A DNA stretch of 64,000 bases. Source: Eumeta japonica (lineage: Eukaryota; Arthropoda; Insecta; Lepidoptera; Psychidae). Positions within the stretch are counted from its first letter, which is position 1; every line of letters starts with the position of its first letter. Position numbers and translations under genes: made by a program. Below, piece after piece: positions 22,740-35,640 of the stretch. The notes below the pieces were generated by a model. The model searched no databases, was not told the DNA's origin, and saw nothing but the letters and a program-made list of their open reading frames with translations. The DNA is taken from assembly GCA_005406025.1 (NCBI GenBank), contig BGZK01000748.1, positions 1 to 64,000 of the forward strand, read 5' to 3'.

Positions 22740-23665
22740 GTTTGTAGATAAACCCGAAAAAAACCCTTATTAATGACCATCACTGAGGGTTTTCTCAAAA
22801 ATATTAAATTAAGTTAACGTAACGTAACATATCGTATATTTTGTTATTCCTATTTATCAATTTGTCAAATTCCACAACGGCTTCAAAACATTTACCTTTC
22901 TATCCAATACTTCTCCTGCTGTATGGTTACCAAATCTGGGTCTTTACAAAAAACAAACCAAAAAGTATCGGAAGTACCTAAAAAGCTACTGAAAGGAGCC
23001 GGTCAAAGATTGAAAAATTATATAAAATTTTCACTTTACTTACATAATTGACGCATTGTGATCAAATTGGCGATGGGTGGGGCATATCTCACGCTACAAC
23101 GACAAATGGTGGACCATTGAAATTACACGCTTGAAGGGACTGTTGTGCGAGAGAGATGTTGGCAGGCCAAAAAGGCGGTGGTTTGATGACAACACGAAAG
23201 TAGCAGGAAGAAAACGATTGAAAAAGGGCAAAGAGAAGGAGCTGTGAGAAGATTTGAAGGGGGGTCTTTATCCCAAACAGGGGCCACACATTTGAACCTG
23301 AAGATAACTAACCATATTAACTTCTAGAATAAGAAGACCAATTAAGAAACTAACAACAGTCAAATAGTTTATTTTCTACATGTGTAAACCAAAGATATTG
23401 GATAAAAAGCTCAATGTTATTTGTTTCTAATTATTTGACCAATTTCATAATAATATTACAAACCCTGAAACAATGTCCCAAACTAATCCCCTAAGTCAAA
23501 AATTTTCCTTTTGAACCTTTCATCTTATATGTACTTGGCTATATGGGAAAAAAAATTTGAAAAAGGATTAACCCTGAAGGGCATTCCTAAAAGTTTCTGC
23601 TATGATATTTATCAATGTTTTTTAGCTTCTCGGGTTTAAAAGTATTATTGTCTATAAGTTGACGA
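22740..23665 (+). pseudogene. RTE-like LINE reverse transcriptase C-terminus
   Basis: Around 22905-23000 translation gives a 'LLYGYQIWVFTKN' block like the RT C-terminus 'YG-QTW-LTKK'. At 23070-23270 there are 'GHISR'-like and 'VGRPKRRWFDD' blocks, the tail typical of RTE-type endonuclease/reverse-transcriptase proteins, then 'YPKQGPH' and a 3' UTR. Many stops. The end (23150-23660) matches unit B at 45590-46080. Confidence 0.65.
23150..23660 (+). repeat. Segmental duplication unit A (second part)
   Basis: Continues the match to unit B (45590-46080) after the interruption from 18960 to 23150. It includes the LINE tail and the strip 'gttaacttctagaataagaag'-like to 'tgtgtaaaccaaagatattgg'. Confidence 0.7.
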
Positions 23666-23869
23666 TTGACCCCGTGGGCTATATCTGAAACTTCTTATTA
23701 ATTTCAAACTCAGTGTTAATAAAATAGAAATTTTATTGAATTGTAATGCATTCACGTTCTCTCAAAATTTAGTATAACTAAATTTTTAAGCAAGTTATAA
23801 TCCATTTTCAACTCTAAAAATTCAAAAATTTTAATTCAATAAAAAAACTTTATTTTCATATTTCAAATA

Positions 23870-24430
23870 CGACATTTTTTGAATACGTTGTTCGATTTTG
23901 ATCGCCTTTACGGCACTGGAAGCAATTTTTAAAACAAGTGGATGACCGAATACCAAACATCAAGCTATCAAGAATTTCACAAGTTATTCTGAAAAATCCT
24001 GTTTCTTCAATTTTTCGTTAATCGTATCGTTTGAGCAAACGAACCGATTTCAATACAATTGATTCTGCTGCAAATGTTTTTTCTAAAAAAAAATTGTTTA
24101 CTTTTTGGACTTTATCGGTAAGGATAGTTTAAAAAATATTGCAAAAAAATATTTGATGAATAATTTTTCTCCGGCAATATCTTTTGAACCGATCAACCGA
24201 TATCGATGCACTTAGCAATGATCGATGTTATTTTTAAGGAGGATAACTGGATAGATAGATATGCAACTTGCGGCAATACATGCAGCTGTTTGGGAAAAAG
24301 AGCAGATTACATTCTGGCGTCGATGGGTAGATTGATCGAAAAGTTATTTCAAAAAAACACTTTTTTGCAAATTTTATTTTTAAGATTTCTCGTAGTCTGC
24401 AGGGAGGAGTCAATTTAGAATTTTTGAAAG
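23870..24430 (+). repeat. Partial dispersed repeat modules
   Basis: Strips such as 'gagcaaacgaaccgatttcaa' and 'cttttgaaccgatcaaccgat' resemble the second half of the repeat at 11.6-12.1 kb and the end of the window. No coding. Confidence 0.4.
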
Positions 24431-26268
24431 TATAAGTTGAGTGGTATAATTTCGAATGTCATGAATTTAATGATACTAAATGCATTACAATATGCATAAT
24501 ATAATGCAAATATTGCTAAAAATTGCCGGCCGGCTGTTTGTTTAAAGGTGAGCGCACTCAAAATAATTATAGAAATAGAAATTATTTTATTTACTACGTT
24601 TTTACAACGGACTAAAAAAATTTTACCAAATGTCTGTATTGTGATTGTACATTTTTAGTAGGTATGACAATACTTGTAATATTTGAAACAAAAAACTTGG
24701 GACGCATTTAACTTGATGCACGTATTTGCGGATAATTGATGCATAAATAGATTACCTAAGCCACTAGCAAAGAAATTAATAAACAATTAATTTTATTACT
24801 TATAATTACAATTATAATACTCGTATTCTTACAAGTATTAAGTTTAATAAGTGTAATCAATCTCGTTTCCTATTCGTGAGGACATCGCCGTGTTTATCGT
24901 TACTAGCCGTCCTTACAACTTGTCACATACGCCTTTACGAACGTTATTAGCTTAAATCTTCTTCTATGAATTACTGTGCCATGTGAAAGTCACGACTTTA
25001 GAAACTAATTAAAGTTAGTTTTTTTTTTTTTAAATTTCGTTCCCATTATCCCTACATTTAGATACCTCACCTTGTAGTGCCATGACAGGCCAGTGCCTCT
25101 TTAAGGTATAGATTGATTGAACTATCGACAATAAGTGATCTTATTACTTTAATTGAGTATTTTTTGTGTGTACATATATAGGCCTTGGTAATCTCAATGT
25201 AAATTTATATTTTAGTATTATTAATATGGTAATCATTAGCAGAACATTTCTCCACTCCCACGTTTTCGTCCGCCGCTAAACTAGACACATAAAGTTTACG
25301 TCCTCACAGATCTGTAAGAAATCGCTTTTTGTTTCATGAGCTGTTTACCATAATTAAGTACTGTTCCATACGTGTTATGTTAATACTTAATATTGTATGT
25401 TCACTGATTCTTACAGAACTTCGTTATACATATATTTTGTACTAACTTTTACCCATCGCCTTGAATGATCTAGAATTAATTTCTTCACCGATCATATCGA
25501 GGCAATTTCAATAAATGTGTATATATGCGTCTTATGACACGAGCAAAATTGAAAGGAAGCAAACTGCCATACAAATCTCTTTGTCAAAAATCAGTGCCGT
25601 ACCTTGGAAAAAATATACAAGTGATTTTTGTATTGCGTGGTGTATTAGGCACATTTCATGAAGATAGCATATGATATAGCTCGCACAATGCAATCTTACT
25701 TGAAGTCTGCGTATGCTTAAAGATTTTCGCATGAAGAACCTTCTACGGCATGCAACTTTTGTGACGATATTTTCCTTCGCAGAAACGATATTTCTAATAA
25801 GAAACTTAAACGACAGCTATTCTATGAGATAATGAGAAATGCAAATATTAGCTGACGTTCTTACCACAATCAAAGAAATAAGGTTAGCTACTGGACACTG
25901 ATAGCGCATCGAGTCACACTACTCTTCTTCTTTTTTCCCTTAGATGGCAGAGCGAAGCAGAGAACTAGAGATTGAACCGCCGGTACGTGAGAAGACTCCA
26001 TTCAAACACGTTTCCTCTCGGCTTCTCATTACGATTCCGAGGCGCCGGCACTCTTTGATGTTTATGACATTAGATATTCTCACCTTCCCTATTAATTGAG
26101 AAAAGAAGATCCATCTTCGTGAATGTTCCTCCGTCCAACTTTAGGCCGAAATACGAAAACAACCGTTTCCATGTTAAGTAGCTTTTAGCGAACCTTTTCA
26201 GTTCTAAATTAATTTTACCATTTCTTTCTCGTGAAAAATTGAGACTGCAAAGTAGTATGTATTAATAA
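24431..26268. other. AT-rich stretch, nothing recognised
   Basis: Short ORFs only. Oligo-T run at 25018-25030. No transposon ends, RNA genes or convincing exons seen. Confidence 0.4.
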
Positions 26269-27008
26269 CTAGCTGCGGCCCGCGGTTTCACCCGCGTGGT
26301 GATGGAAAATTGTGATAATGATGATAGAAAACGTTTTATTTTTTTGTCAATTTTTCAATGTTTTTCTATTATTTTGCTACTCGGAACGGAGACAAATCCA
26401 ACTAATTAAAAATGGAAATCGGTCCAGCTATTCTCCAGTTATAAGTGTTCGAACAATTATATTGTGTTATGTATATAAATAGGAACTAAGTATTTTTTAT
26501 GATGATCTCACTAATATGTATTATAGGTATTATAAACGCTATAGTCTGTAAGAATAGATAGGTATATGATGATTGATAGTAATGCAAAAGTTACAGGTGG
26601 CTACTGCAATATACTCCTAAAAACTATGTTAAATGATTTATTTTGGCCTGTATAAACATGCCGATTTTGCGATTTAGAAACGCGTAAGCAAGCCACATAA
26701 ACCTGGCCATGGGAAAAACATTGCGTGCTCAAATGTATGACTGCTACCTTTATGGTCTGACCCTGCCGCCGGACCGCACCGTAATATCGCGCACTCGCTT
26801 GTCTATCGTCATAACTATTCAAATATTTGTCCAAATGATGTAGTGTAAAAGACAAAGTTTATCTACTTTAAACACCAGATGTGATAAAAGTATTTATTTT
26901 AATATAAAGATCAATTTGTTACTACCAAATGTACGTTAGAAATAAATTATCAATTATTATTGCATTTATGGTTCACTATTTTGGATATAATGACTTACAC
27001 ATAAAATA

Positions 27009-27852
27009 TCTATCTAATACCTTTAAACGAGCAATTCTTGTATTTTTGTTTGTTTATATATACCAACTATCTCGGAAACGGCTCTAACGATTTTCATGAA
27101 AAATTTATATTTAGATAAAGTTTAGTGTTTCAAGTTTATCTACATAGGTGTTTTTCCCGGGAAAACGCGATTAAAAACCGGGATATGAATGCTTACTTAC
27201 TAAATGTATATTTCGCCACGGGCTTTACAGTTGCCGTGGAGCAGCGACTATCACGTATGCTTTCTGTGGAGAAGATCCCGAGTTCGAGCCTGGGGTGCAT
27301 CTTGATTTTCTTTAATTTCTTTTTTTTTATCACGCTTTTTTAATTTTTATTATTATGACAAGCATTTTTATTTTGCAAGTTAAATTTGATCCACTTCCCG
27401 GTTGCTTTTATTAAAATTAATTTTATCAAACATAACCTCAATATTAGTTTTCTTTATTTTCATGGTTGTTTTTGGAATATTAATTTGAAAATGTGTCAGT
27501 TGTCAGTTGTGGTCCATTCAATGGGAAACGCGAGCCATTTTGTATTAAAAGATAAAACTACGATCTCAATTAGATCTCATTAGTAGCACTAAGTAAGTAG
27601 TAAAATATGTCGAATATTACGAATTGCACAGAAATCATTGAAAAAAACATTTTGGAAACATTAAAATCGCCTCAGACAACCATATTTTATAATTTTAATA
27701 TTACGACACTTGATAATTTACTAGTGATAATGGACTGTTTTTTAATCAGCGAAATGAAGTGACATTAGTTTTACAACTTGGTATATTAACAGTGTTTTAT
27801 ACACTTAGTGTATCCAAAAAATAATCCGAGCAAAGCTCGGTCGCCCAGCTAG
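27009..27852 (+). mobile_element. Nested Helitron with precise empty site
   Basis: It begins TCTATCTAATACC after an A, ends CTAG before a T, and has a 6-bp hairpin (ccgagc-aaa-gctcgg) 12 bases from the 3' end, the classic Helitron terminal hairpin. The relative at 46867-46883 reads through uninterrupted, proving the insertion point. No target duplication. It contains a tRNA-like segment but no replicase/helicase ORF. Confidence 0.9.
27226..27302 (+). repeat. tRNA-like segment inside the nested Helitron
   Basis: An A-box-like 'cgtggagcagcgactatc' and a B-box-like 'gagttcgagcc', about 30 nt apart; the T-arm folds with one mismatch. The acceptor stem does not pair, so it is not a working tRNA. 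It may be a captured tRNA or SINE fragment. Confidence 0.3.
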
Positions 27853-28172
27853 TAGATATATGGTGTCGCGGGCTTTTTTGTAGAACTCTTTAAGATAAAC
27901 ATTCCTATTATACATTATATACGTGTAATTCCAACGGTTTTTGCGGCGCACGCCATAATAGCTCACAGATGACAGATTTTTCTCCTACTTACTTGACTCT
28001 TATCGTTATATTTTGGATAATTCACACTATATCTTTATAAGTTATAGCCTATGTGTTATTCTAAACTATATATTATTCAACAGTGTCATCGAAATCCATT
28101 CAGTAGTTTTTGCGTGAAAGAGCAACAAACATCCATCCATACAAACTTTCGCGTTTATAATATTAGTATAGA

Positions 28173-28480
28173 TGTACCTACTGACATATAAACGTTTTTT
28201 TTTTCAAATACAAGATTTTTAAGAGGTTGACAAATTATTTATACCAGAACTCTTTATGTGAGGAAAACGTATGAGTGGGCTGCGTCGAAATAGGGCCAAA
28301 TGTAATGTGGAATGTCTTTGAGACGCACAGAACCTAAATGCATATGAAAAATAATTAGACAGCAAACATCAAATGCCGACACCATACTTTATGGAAGTAA
28401 AGAAATTGATGACAAATTTAGAATTGAAAACGTATGCGAATTAATGACAGTCAGATGATCTGATATTTTATGATTGAACA
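28173..28480. other. Spacer between Helitron and LINE remnant
   Basis: AT-rich with no ORF or motif recognised. The right end may belong to the LINE remnant. Confidence 0.3.
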
Positions 28481-29235
28481 ATGTTGAGGCAGAACAATAC
28501 GGACAATAATGATGCTGCAACAGAAAATATGAATGATGACAATGAAATTGTCATGGAATAAATTATGGAAACAGTTAAACTTACGAAAGGAAAGCTGATG
28601 GATATGAAAGCATTTTATCATAAATATTGGGAGGAAGCGGAATTAGCAGAGCAGCGGAAGTTGTTAAGCCTTGTTGGTAATCATCTCTTTGGTAAGTGCA
28701 GATAAAGCCGCATAGTACACTTGACTAGTACAATAATGTCATTGTACCCATCAAAAATTTAGAAGAAGCTCAATTTGTAAATTTTGAACAACAAATGATC
28801 TACGGTAGACACAATTCATGGGTGGTGTGTCCAACGGTTTGATAAAAGCACTGCCATTTCTGTATACAAATTGTAGTATCTCAGGTTTAGCTTTCGTTGG
28901 ATTTCAATACTCAGGATGGAAATGAAATATTCATGGTTTTCTTTTACAAAAAGTTGGAAGAGAAACGACATACTAAAAGCCAAGAAAGGCCTTAAAAATG
29001 TGTTATGTCACCGAAGATTTTCCTATGGAAGTCATGGAAAAGAGAGAAGAATTGAAACCAAATCTTCCAGAAGAACGTGCGAAAGGAATGATTGCATTTA
29101 TAAATTGTGATCACTTAGTAGTAAAAGACGGTAATCGAAACAAAGATGAAGGAAAAGAGACCAATTAACTTCACCAGAAAACCAAAATCAGCCGAAAAAG
29201 TCAACGAACAGCGTTTCCAAGACCAAGAAGGTCAA
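28480..29235 (+). pseudogene. RTE-type LINE 5' ORF remnant
   Basis: Two frames around 28965-29130 together read as 'LKAKKGLKN', 'EDFPMEVMEKREELKPNLPE' and 'DHLVVKDG'. This resembles the conserved coiled, Lys/Glu-rich ORF that precedes the endonuclease in RTE-type LINEs of insects. Stops and frameshifts occur throughout. It abuts the truncated gag of the right inverted arm at about 29240, so it may be what cut that arm short. Confidence 0.45.
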
Positions 29236-29239
29236 CGTA

Positions 29240-29650
29240 TTTATTTATTCTATTATTATCATATCGAGTTTTAGGAATGTTTAATATTTTTATATAATTA
29301 CCATCCAACAATGGAAGCATTTTAATTAAATATAAGGGTTCACCACGAAGAGATAAATTTAAATACTGAAATTTTTCACTATTACTTAAATTTCAATTCT
29401 TGTCAATTATAGTCGAAAATAATTCGAAGTAATTTTGAAATTGTGTAATATCACCTGAATATTCAGGCAACGGCAGTTTAGGTAATTTTACACAAGTGCC
29501 ATTTGAAATACCAACTGGTTTATGTGCCGGGTCGCTCGTAGTGCTAGGTGACGGCGATTTCTGACGTCGGCGAGAATACTGTAATAAAGGTCTTCAAATT
29601 TACTTTGAATTTGCAGCACTTCATTAGACCCAAAGGTTATTTCTTTAATT
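29240..29650 (-). pseudogene. BEL/Pao gag fragment, right arm
   Basis: The minus strand contains the same 'PLPEYSG'-type gag start as the left arm (near 29450-29500) and continues to 'YDNNRI' near 29250, where similarity stops. It is a dead 5' gag piece. Confidence 0.7.
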
Positions 29651-30809
29651 AGTATTTTTTCGAGTTTAGATGCTTATCTGAAAATGAGCTTCTGAAAGTT
29701 TCAACTTCTGTAAAACAAATTAAAAGTGTTCAATATCGACGTTGTAATAACTATTAATCTTTTCAAGTTAGATATTGCTAATATTCTATCAAATAATAGT
29801 TACTTTTCAAGTTAGATTTTATATACGATATACATAATTTAGACAACAAAGAATTTTAGCTGGACAATAAAGTTTTACTGCATACACTTCAAGAAAAATA
29901 TAAACTTTATTAATTACCAATTTAAGATAATTTTTATATAATATACTAATATGATATCACGGAGCGACAAATCAAGAAAAATATATTGTAAAGGTATGAG
30001 AGAAAAGTCGTCAAATCCTATGAGAAATACTATACTTTATGTATAATATTAAATTAATAACTATAAATATGAAAAATTCAGATTTAACGTCTATATTTTA
30101 TGAAATTACTCCAATACACTTATTGTAATAAATACGAAAATATTCGAACTACCTACTCTAAACGAGAAAATTATTTTGCGTTAACCTTTGCTATGTAATT
30201 TCATGAAACGAAAATGCAATAGAACTACAGACAAAGTCTAAGACCTATAACCAAAAAACAAATCTAGAAAACGAACCGACTCGAATCGGACATAATGATG
30301 TAGCGTACAAGTGGACTGTATGAAATATCGAATTGGTCATCAGCTCGAGATACATTTAGGGCACTCACCGAAGGTGGCCTCTGCTTCTCCTCACTCCCGG
30401 GAGCTAGGTTTTAATAATGAATATAATATGAAATCAGCAAGGCAATAGTTGTTCTGTACGAGAAAATACAACGAGGAAAAATGTGCGCGTGTTTTCACCG
30501 AGAGCGCACCATATTACTATTTTGTATTGCCAATTAAAAATGTGTCAATTATATTACGATCCAATAAAACCAATTTCCATTTCCAATCTATATTTATAAA
30601 AAATAAACAACAATAACTCCCTATTTTATGCAAATTTTTCAATTTTCATAGCGAGAATTTATAAAACGCCATATTTTAAATATTTCAACTACGATACCTT
30701 TCACACTATTCGTTTTTATCTGCCATACAACAGTCGACACAGTTTGGTAATCAGAAATAGGTAACCGAGCACCAAAACATCAATCCATCAAGAATTCAGA
30801 TATTTTTTT

Positions 30810-31290
30810 GGAAAAAACTCTAGTTTTTGCGAATATTTTGTTAACGATATCTCTTGAACGAAAAAACCAATTTTGATGCAGTCTGCAGTGAACGACTTAA
30901 TTTTTTGAGGAAAACAACTAGTTCCATTTTAGAATTTATCGGTAGAGCAATTTATAAAATATCATAAAAAAAACAATCGATACAAAATCATCTCTTTTAC
31001 AGATAGATCTATCGATTTTTGTGAAGTTTACGCCAGTCCATCCAACCGATGGGGAGCCTAAAAGATATTTCAAAAAAAGTTTATGTTGAGATTCCTCAAA
31101 ATTTGTAGCACGCAAGCTATTGAACGTACCATAAAATCTAAGTTAAGTGAATCTCTTTCGAATGTCGCAATGTATTTCGATCGGTTAATCCGTTCCCAAA
31201 TTGTGAGAGGTTTACACACAGACATCTGGAACTTAAAAAACATATATGTTTTATATATACGGGATACAAATGTACTGTGTGATAGTTACA
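30810..31290 (-). repeat. Dispersed 'aacctctcac' repeat, right arm
   Basis: Mirror copy of 11583-12110. It contains 'attgtgagaggtttacac' near 31200 and gives a 92-codon plus-strand ORF that is the reading-frame shadow of the repeat, not a gene. Confidence 0.55.
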
Positions 31291-31956
31291 ACCCTCGGTG
31301 CACGCTTTCGACTCACTTGGGTGGTCTTTCGAGTCCCGCAGTCAACAAGGATCCCTTATAGTTTCGCCATGTCTGTCAGTCCGTTTATCCGTTCGAATTT
31401 GACTCGAAGATCTTAATGCTTGTGTATAATGAAGTTAAAATTATAATATCACAGCTTTACAAGTTAAATACAATTTTACGAACCATCTAAAATTATGGAA
31501 AAATAAAATCCTTACGCCCTCAATAACTAATTCCCAAATTAATAATAACGTTCAGGTTAAATTTGTGGCCGTTCTCAGACGCTATTAGCCGTTAAACTGT
31601 GAACTCAATTAAATATGTTTATAATATTAAAAAAGCACCCCTTTAAGTCCGCAAATCTTTGACCGGTTTTATGTGGGATCGACGTCACGAGCGCATCTTC
31701 AGTCGTCGACTTTCCATTTAAATACTAGTTCAATTTAAAGTTCGAGGACACGAAGGAAACTCGAACTGGAACAACGACAACGACCAGCGGGAGCGGAGTG
31801 CCCGACACGCCACGCGCGCCCCTGAGTGAACTTGTAGACGAGTGTGTACTTCGCGGTCCGCGTATTCGGCCGAGTCGCGTCTCGCGCGGAGCACGTCGTC
31901 AAAGGCGGCGCGAGGAGGCCGCGCGAGCGCGGGGACGCCGCATGAATTTTCAACAG

Positions 31957-32286
31957 TCACTCGCTGGAATATGCATGACCCCACGCCGCCGCGTCAAAGT
32001 GGTGTCTGCGCGTGTCGAATGGATCACGCGTCGACGACTCGCTACTCGCCCCGCCGTGAGACGCTTTCGATAAGCGCGCCTGTTTGTCGTCGGCGTTAAT
32101 GAGTTTTGGAACGACATCGTTGAGGGTCGTCCGCAGTCCGTGACGCAGCGAGGGGGAGGTGTTCGACATTGGTTTACTAGTGCAGATAATGACAGGGCTA
32201 TTAGTAACGCGTGTCTGTACTGATATCGTAAATAGAAGAAAGTGGTCCTTACTACTCATGCGGCATAACAGTGTCTTTGTACGCAT
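31957..32286 (-). CDS. Conserved ORF in the GC-rich block of the right arm
   Basis: Counterpart of the ORF at 10265-10714. A start here would be the ATG giving 'MRTKTLLCRMSSKDH', or the internal Met of 'MSSKDHF', because a base is missing upstream relative to the left arm. Function unknown; see the left copy for why coding is doubtful. Confidence 0.22.
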   Translation of the reverse strand: MRTKTLLCRMSSKDHFLLFTISVQTRVTNSPVIICTSKPMSNTSPSLRHGLRTTLNDVVPKLINADDKQARLSKASHGGASSESSTRDPFDTRRHHFDAAAWGHAYSSE

Positions 32287-33164
32287 GTTGTTGAGGTCTT
32301 TAAATAGCTGACTTCTAACTGTCTGATTGCAACGTGAGTTTTTTTTTTAAACTTTCCCTTGATTGTTTGTGATTTGGCCCACGAAGATTTCGATAAAGAC
32401 AGCTCAAATAAAAAAAAATGAATAACAAAAATTACAATCGTAGTGTCAATATTAAAATAATGAGTTAAAAGTGGCAATTGAAAAATTTATTAGTTTCTTA
32501 GATTAAAATAAACACTTTAAAAAGTTTAAAAACATGTAATAATATTGACTTAATACTAGGCACGGATGATGATGATAACGATGTATTTGCACAAAACGAA
32601 GTGTTTATGGACATAAATGCACAAGATAGAAAGAATATCAACTTTGAAATATTTGAACTCTGTTCCAATAAAAATTACAAAAATATAAACGTTTCTTTAA
32701 GAAAATTGCTCCAATCTTTCTATATATTCATACAAAATAAAAGTAATATCTTTTTACCTCCAGTGTTGCACAATATACTATTTCGTATAAAAAATTAATT
32801 GCAAACTTTATATTATTTTACATAAATTTAACCTATATTACACCAAATGAATATAGGAATTATAGATAAATAAAAACTATTTTTATCTTCAGTACAAACA
32901 TAAAAAGTTACTGGACAGACTCTGTTAACTCTTTAGCTATTGAAGACCTTTATTATTACAAATGAACCTAACTCACTCAAGTTTTCGAATTTTTAAGAAG
33001 TACTTATAATTGAAATTTAATTTCTAGCTAATTGTGGATTACATGTGACTTGATCTGGTGCAGTCAATTGCTGCTCGCTGAACAAAGGACGTGGTGGGTG
33101 GGACGTAGGATGATTAGTCTTCTATGAAGTACTCGTCACATTGGCACAGCACCGGATTACTTTC

Positions 33165-35640
33165 AGAAAGCTCGTAATGTACAAACTTAAGATTCTAAGT
33201 CTAACTATGTCTGTTTAATAAGACGACCTTTTAAGTCTAAGTGTTCTCGTTTTTCTAATTCAGTATTGAGACTCGTATATTTACATTCATATCAGTTAAC
33301 AAAAATATTTATTTTCTTTTTGAATCAAAGTTTTACAACACATTTGTATGCTTTTCACTACGAAATACTCCCGAAAGATTATCTGATTTATTTCCGTGTA
33401 TTAAACCAGACAGCGGTGTAACCTCTTCTAGACTTAAAAAAGCTTACGATGATTGTGTTAGGTTTACATACTACCGAGGCATACTGGGTTTGGAATTTAA
33501 AAGGGCTTAAGGTCCAATCCTGGAATCTGGAATACTCACACGGTGCTAGCTTGTAGAGCATAGGAGCTGTGAACGATGTCAGTCATCAGCGCGATCACAA
33601 CGCCCGAAACCCGCATCTTAACGTGCCCTCTGAGACAGGGAGCGGAGTAGTACAACCTGAGTTAAATACTAACCGGTGAGTTCACCCGTCGTCACATAGA
33701 ACTTGGCGCCTTCTGGTCAAGATAAAACTCATGAGCACTCGATAACCACCTCTATAACAGATTAAGAATGATTTGTCTACGGAAGATGCTGTCAATGCAT
33801 GGCGCGGATCATAGATTGCTTAAAGGGCCTTGAGATTTCTGTATAGACTCCCGTGCCTGCATTAGAAAGGGCATGCACTAATTGATATCTGAAGAGATTT
33901 CAAATGAGGAGGTGTGACGTCACCGTAGCAATTCGACGTATTCAGGACCAAACTATAAATGTGCACTAAGAATCCTTCTTAGTGCACATTTCTTAGGTCA
34001 TTAGCCAAATGCCAAATGTAATCAACGGCGGAATAACTTTTACAACTACGAAAATATAAGTCAAACCTAAAAGGCCTTAAGCGCCGTGCCAATTGCGTCG
34101 TTAACCCGTTATCGTCAGAGCAACACTAAAATTTATATAAAATACAATATTTGACAAAACTTAGTTTTTCCACTTACTGCTCATCACGTTTTCAGTAGTA
34201 TATGAGTAGGTTTAATCAATATTACTGAAATCGGAAGTAATGTTTAACTCTCACCACTATAAAAACAATTAAAACAATTTCCGCAAACCGGGTCAAAATC
34301 GGTTGATTCGTTTGCGAGAAATGGTTGTCGAAAGAAATCGAAACAAACCGTTTTTTTGAAATAACTACGAAACGGATAAAATTAGCGGGAAGTTGCAGAG
34401 TTGGCTAAATTTTTTTTGTATATACTCCTACAACAGGATAGTACATTAATTTTTGGAGAGTTCTTGTTTAACATCAAATATCAAATCTATAGTTCTATAA
34501 GGAACATTTGAGTTATTTTGCGAACTGGTGGAACATATTGGCTATGAGTGAACTTTCGACCAACTCATTGAACAATGTCTGAGTACAAGATGTTTTTATA
34601 TCATTGTTTTCTTGTTGCGATACAATCAATCGTGTATATGTATAGGACAATAGTTTGCAATTCAATTGCAAGAGGCAAAATAAAACTTCTATTTGTTTCT
34701 CTGTAAGTAAAGAATGCAATTTTATTTATAGAGTAGGTTACACACTGATATAATCCTTACAAGACTAACACAATCTTACCTGTAAGTAAAGAAACGACAA
34801 TAAAAGTTAATTGTTATCACCTCTCGATGCATATAGCTTAACTAAGTACGAAATTAATTAACAAATAAGACTAAATATAATTCAATGATCTCAGCATATT
34901 TGTCTTTGACATTTTTGACAATGACAGCTCACTCACGAACTAGCAGTGCGCGCGTATATTCAAATTAAAGAGATCATTCTCTTTACATATGTATCGCGCA
35001 ATTTTAGTTTCAGATCAGTAGTGAGTTTGAGGGCATCATCCAACGCGCCGCCGTTCCGATCAAACCCATCCACCGTCTGTTGGAGCTGGTCTCTTTACTC
35101 TCAAATGTCAATTAATTGAGAATGGAGTTTCACCAACTCCTCATCTGTTTATTTTTATCTAACACAGATAGCATTTCTTTCTCACTATCCTCTCTCTCTC
35201 CTGTAGTAACTGCTCGCAACTGGCTCTAGATGTCTTTAATTTTAACACTGTGTGTTTCCATTGTTCCTCTAGCTGATGGACGCTTGCTCTGTGAGTGATC
35301 ATTTTAACTTAATAATTACACAATAAAAAAAAATCAAAATAAGCAAAGCAACCGTGCTAGCAATTACAAACTCGAAATTTTATATTCACAATTCTTAAAT
35401 CAAACCATTTAACTTTTCACAACCTCATAAGTTATTTAATAATAAGATCCAACAAAAGGCGAAGAAGAAGAATATAATAAATCGATCGACTTACTTAATT
35501 GGCGGAAAGATCAACGAGCTTACAATAGTTTATTAGCAATTTGATGATCAGTGTAATAATACAATACGCACTTATTATCATTATTTGAATATCACACCAT
35601 TAGTGCCATAGAGTTGAAACGTTTAGATGCTCGTTTTAAT
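33165..35640. other. Unassigned stretch with a perfect hairpin
   Basis: Mostly AT-rich. 33470-33770 is less AT-rich and includes 'tcttaacgtgccctctgaga', resembling the 'gagggcacgctaag' strip near 18900 and 45530, so probably a LINE or SINE tail. A perfect hairpin is at 33957-33991. A 68-codon minus-strand ORF (34513-34719) is unrecognised. No gene is supported. Confidence 0.35.
33957..33991. repeat. Perfect 16-bp hairpin, 3-nt loop
   Basis: Arms 33957-33972 (aaatgtgcactaagaa) and 33976-33991 are exact reverse complements around TCC. Confidence 0.9.

Larger units (their letters stand above)
26269..28172 (-). mobile_element. Helitron (minus strand), interrupted by a second Helitron
   Basis: On the minus strand it starts TCTATACTAATATTATAAAC (5' end at 28172) and ends with a GC-rich tail and CTAG (26269-26272). 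It is flanked by A and T as expected, with no target duplication. Without the nested 844 bp it is 1060 bp and has no helicase ORF, so it is non-autonomous. A truncated relative lies at 46546-47068. Confidence 0.85.
29240..33160 (-). repeat. Right arm of long inverted repeat
   Basis: Reverse complement of 9270-13715. It lacks the 197-bp Helitron of the left arm and is cut short within gag at about 29240. The GC-rich block (31740-32170) is nearly identical to the left one. Confidence 0.85.

Noticed and set aside
27125..27343. 72-codon ORF within the nested Helitron
   Set aside because: It crosses the tRNA-like segment and an oligo-T run; not a helicase or any known Helitron protein.
31730..32099. 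The same set of overlapping ORFs in the right arm
   Set aside because: Mirror of the left arm; same composition effect.
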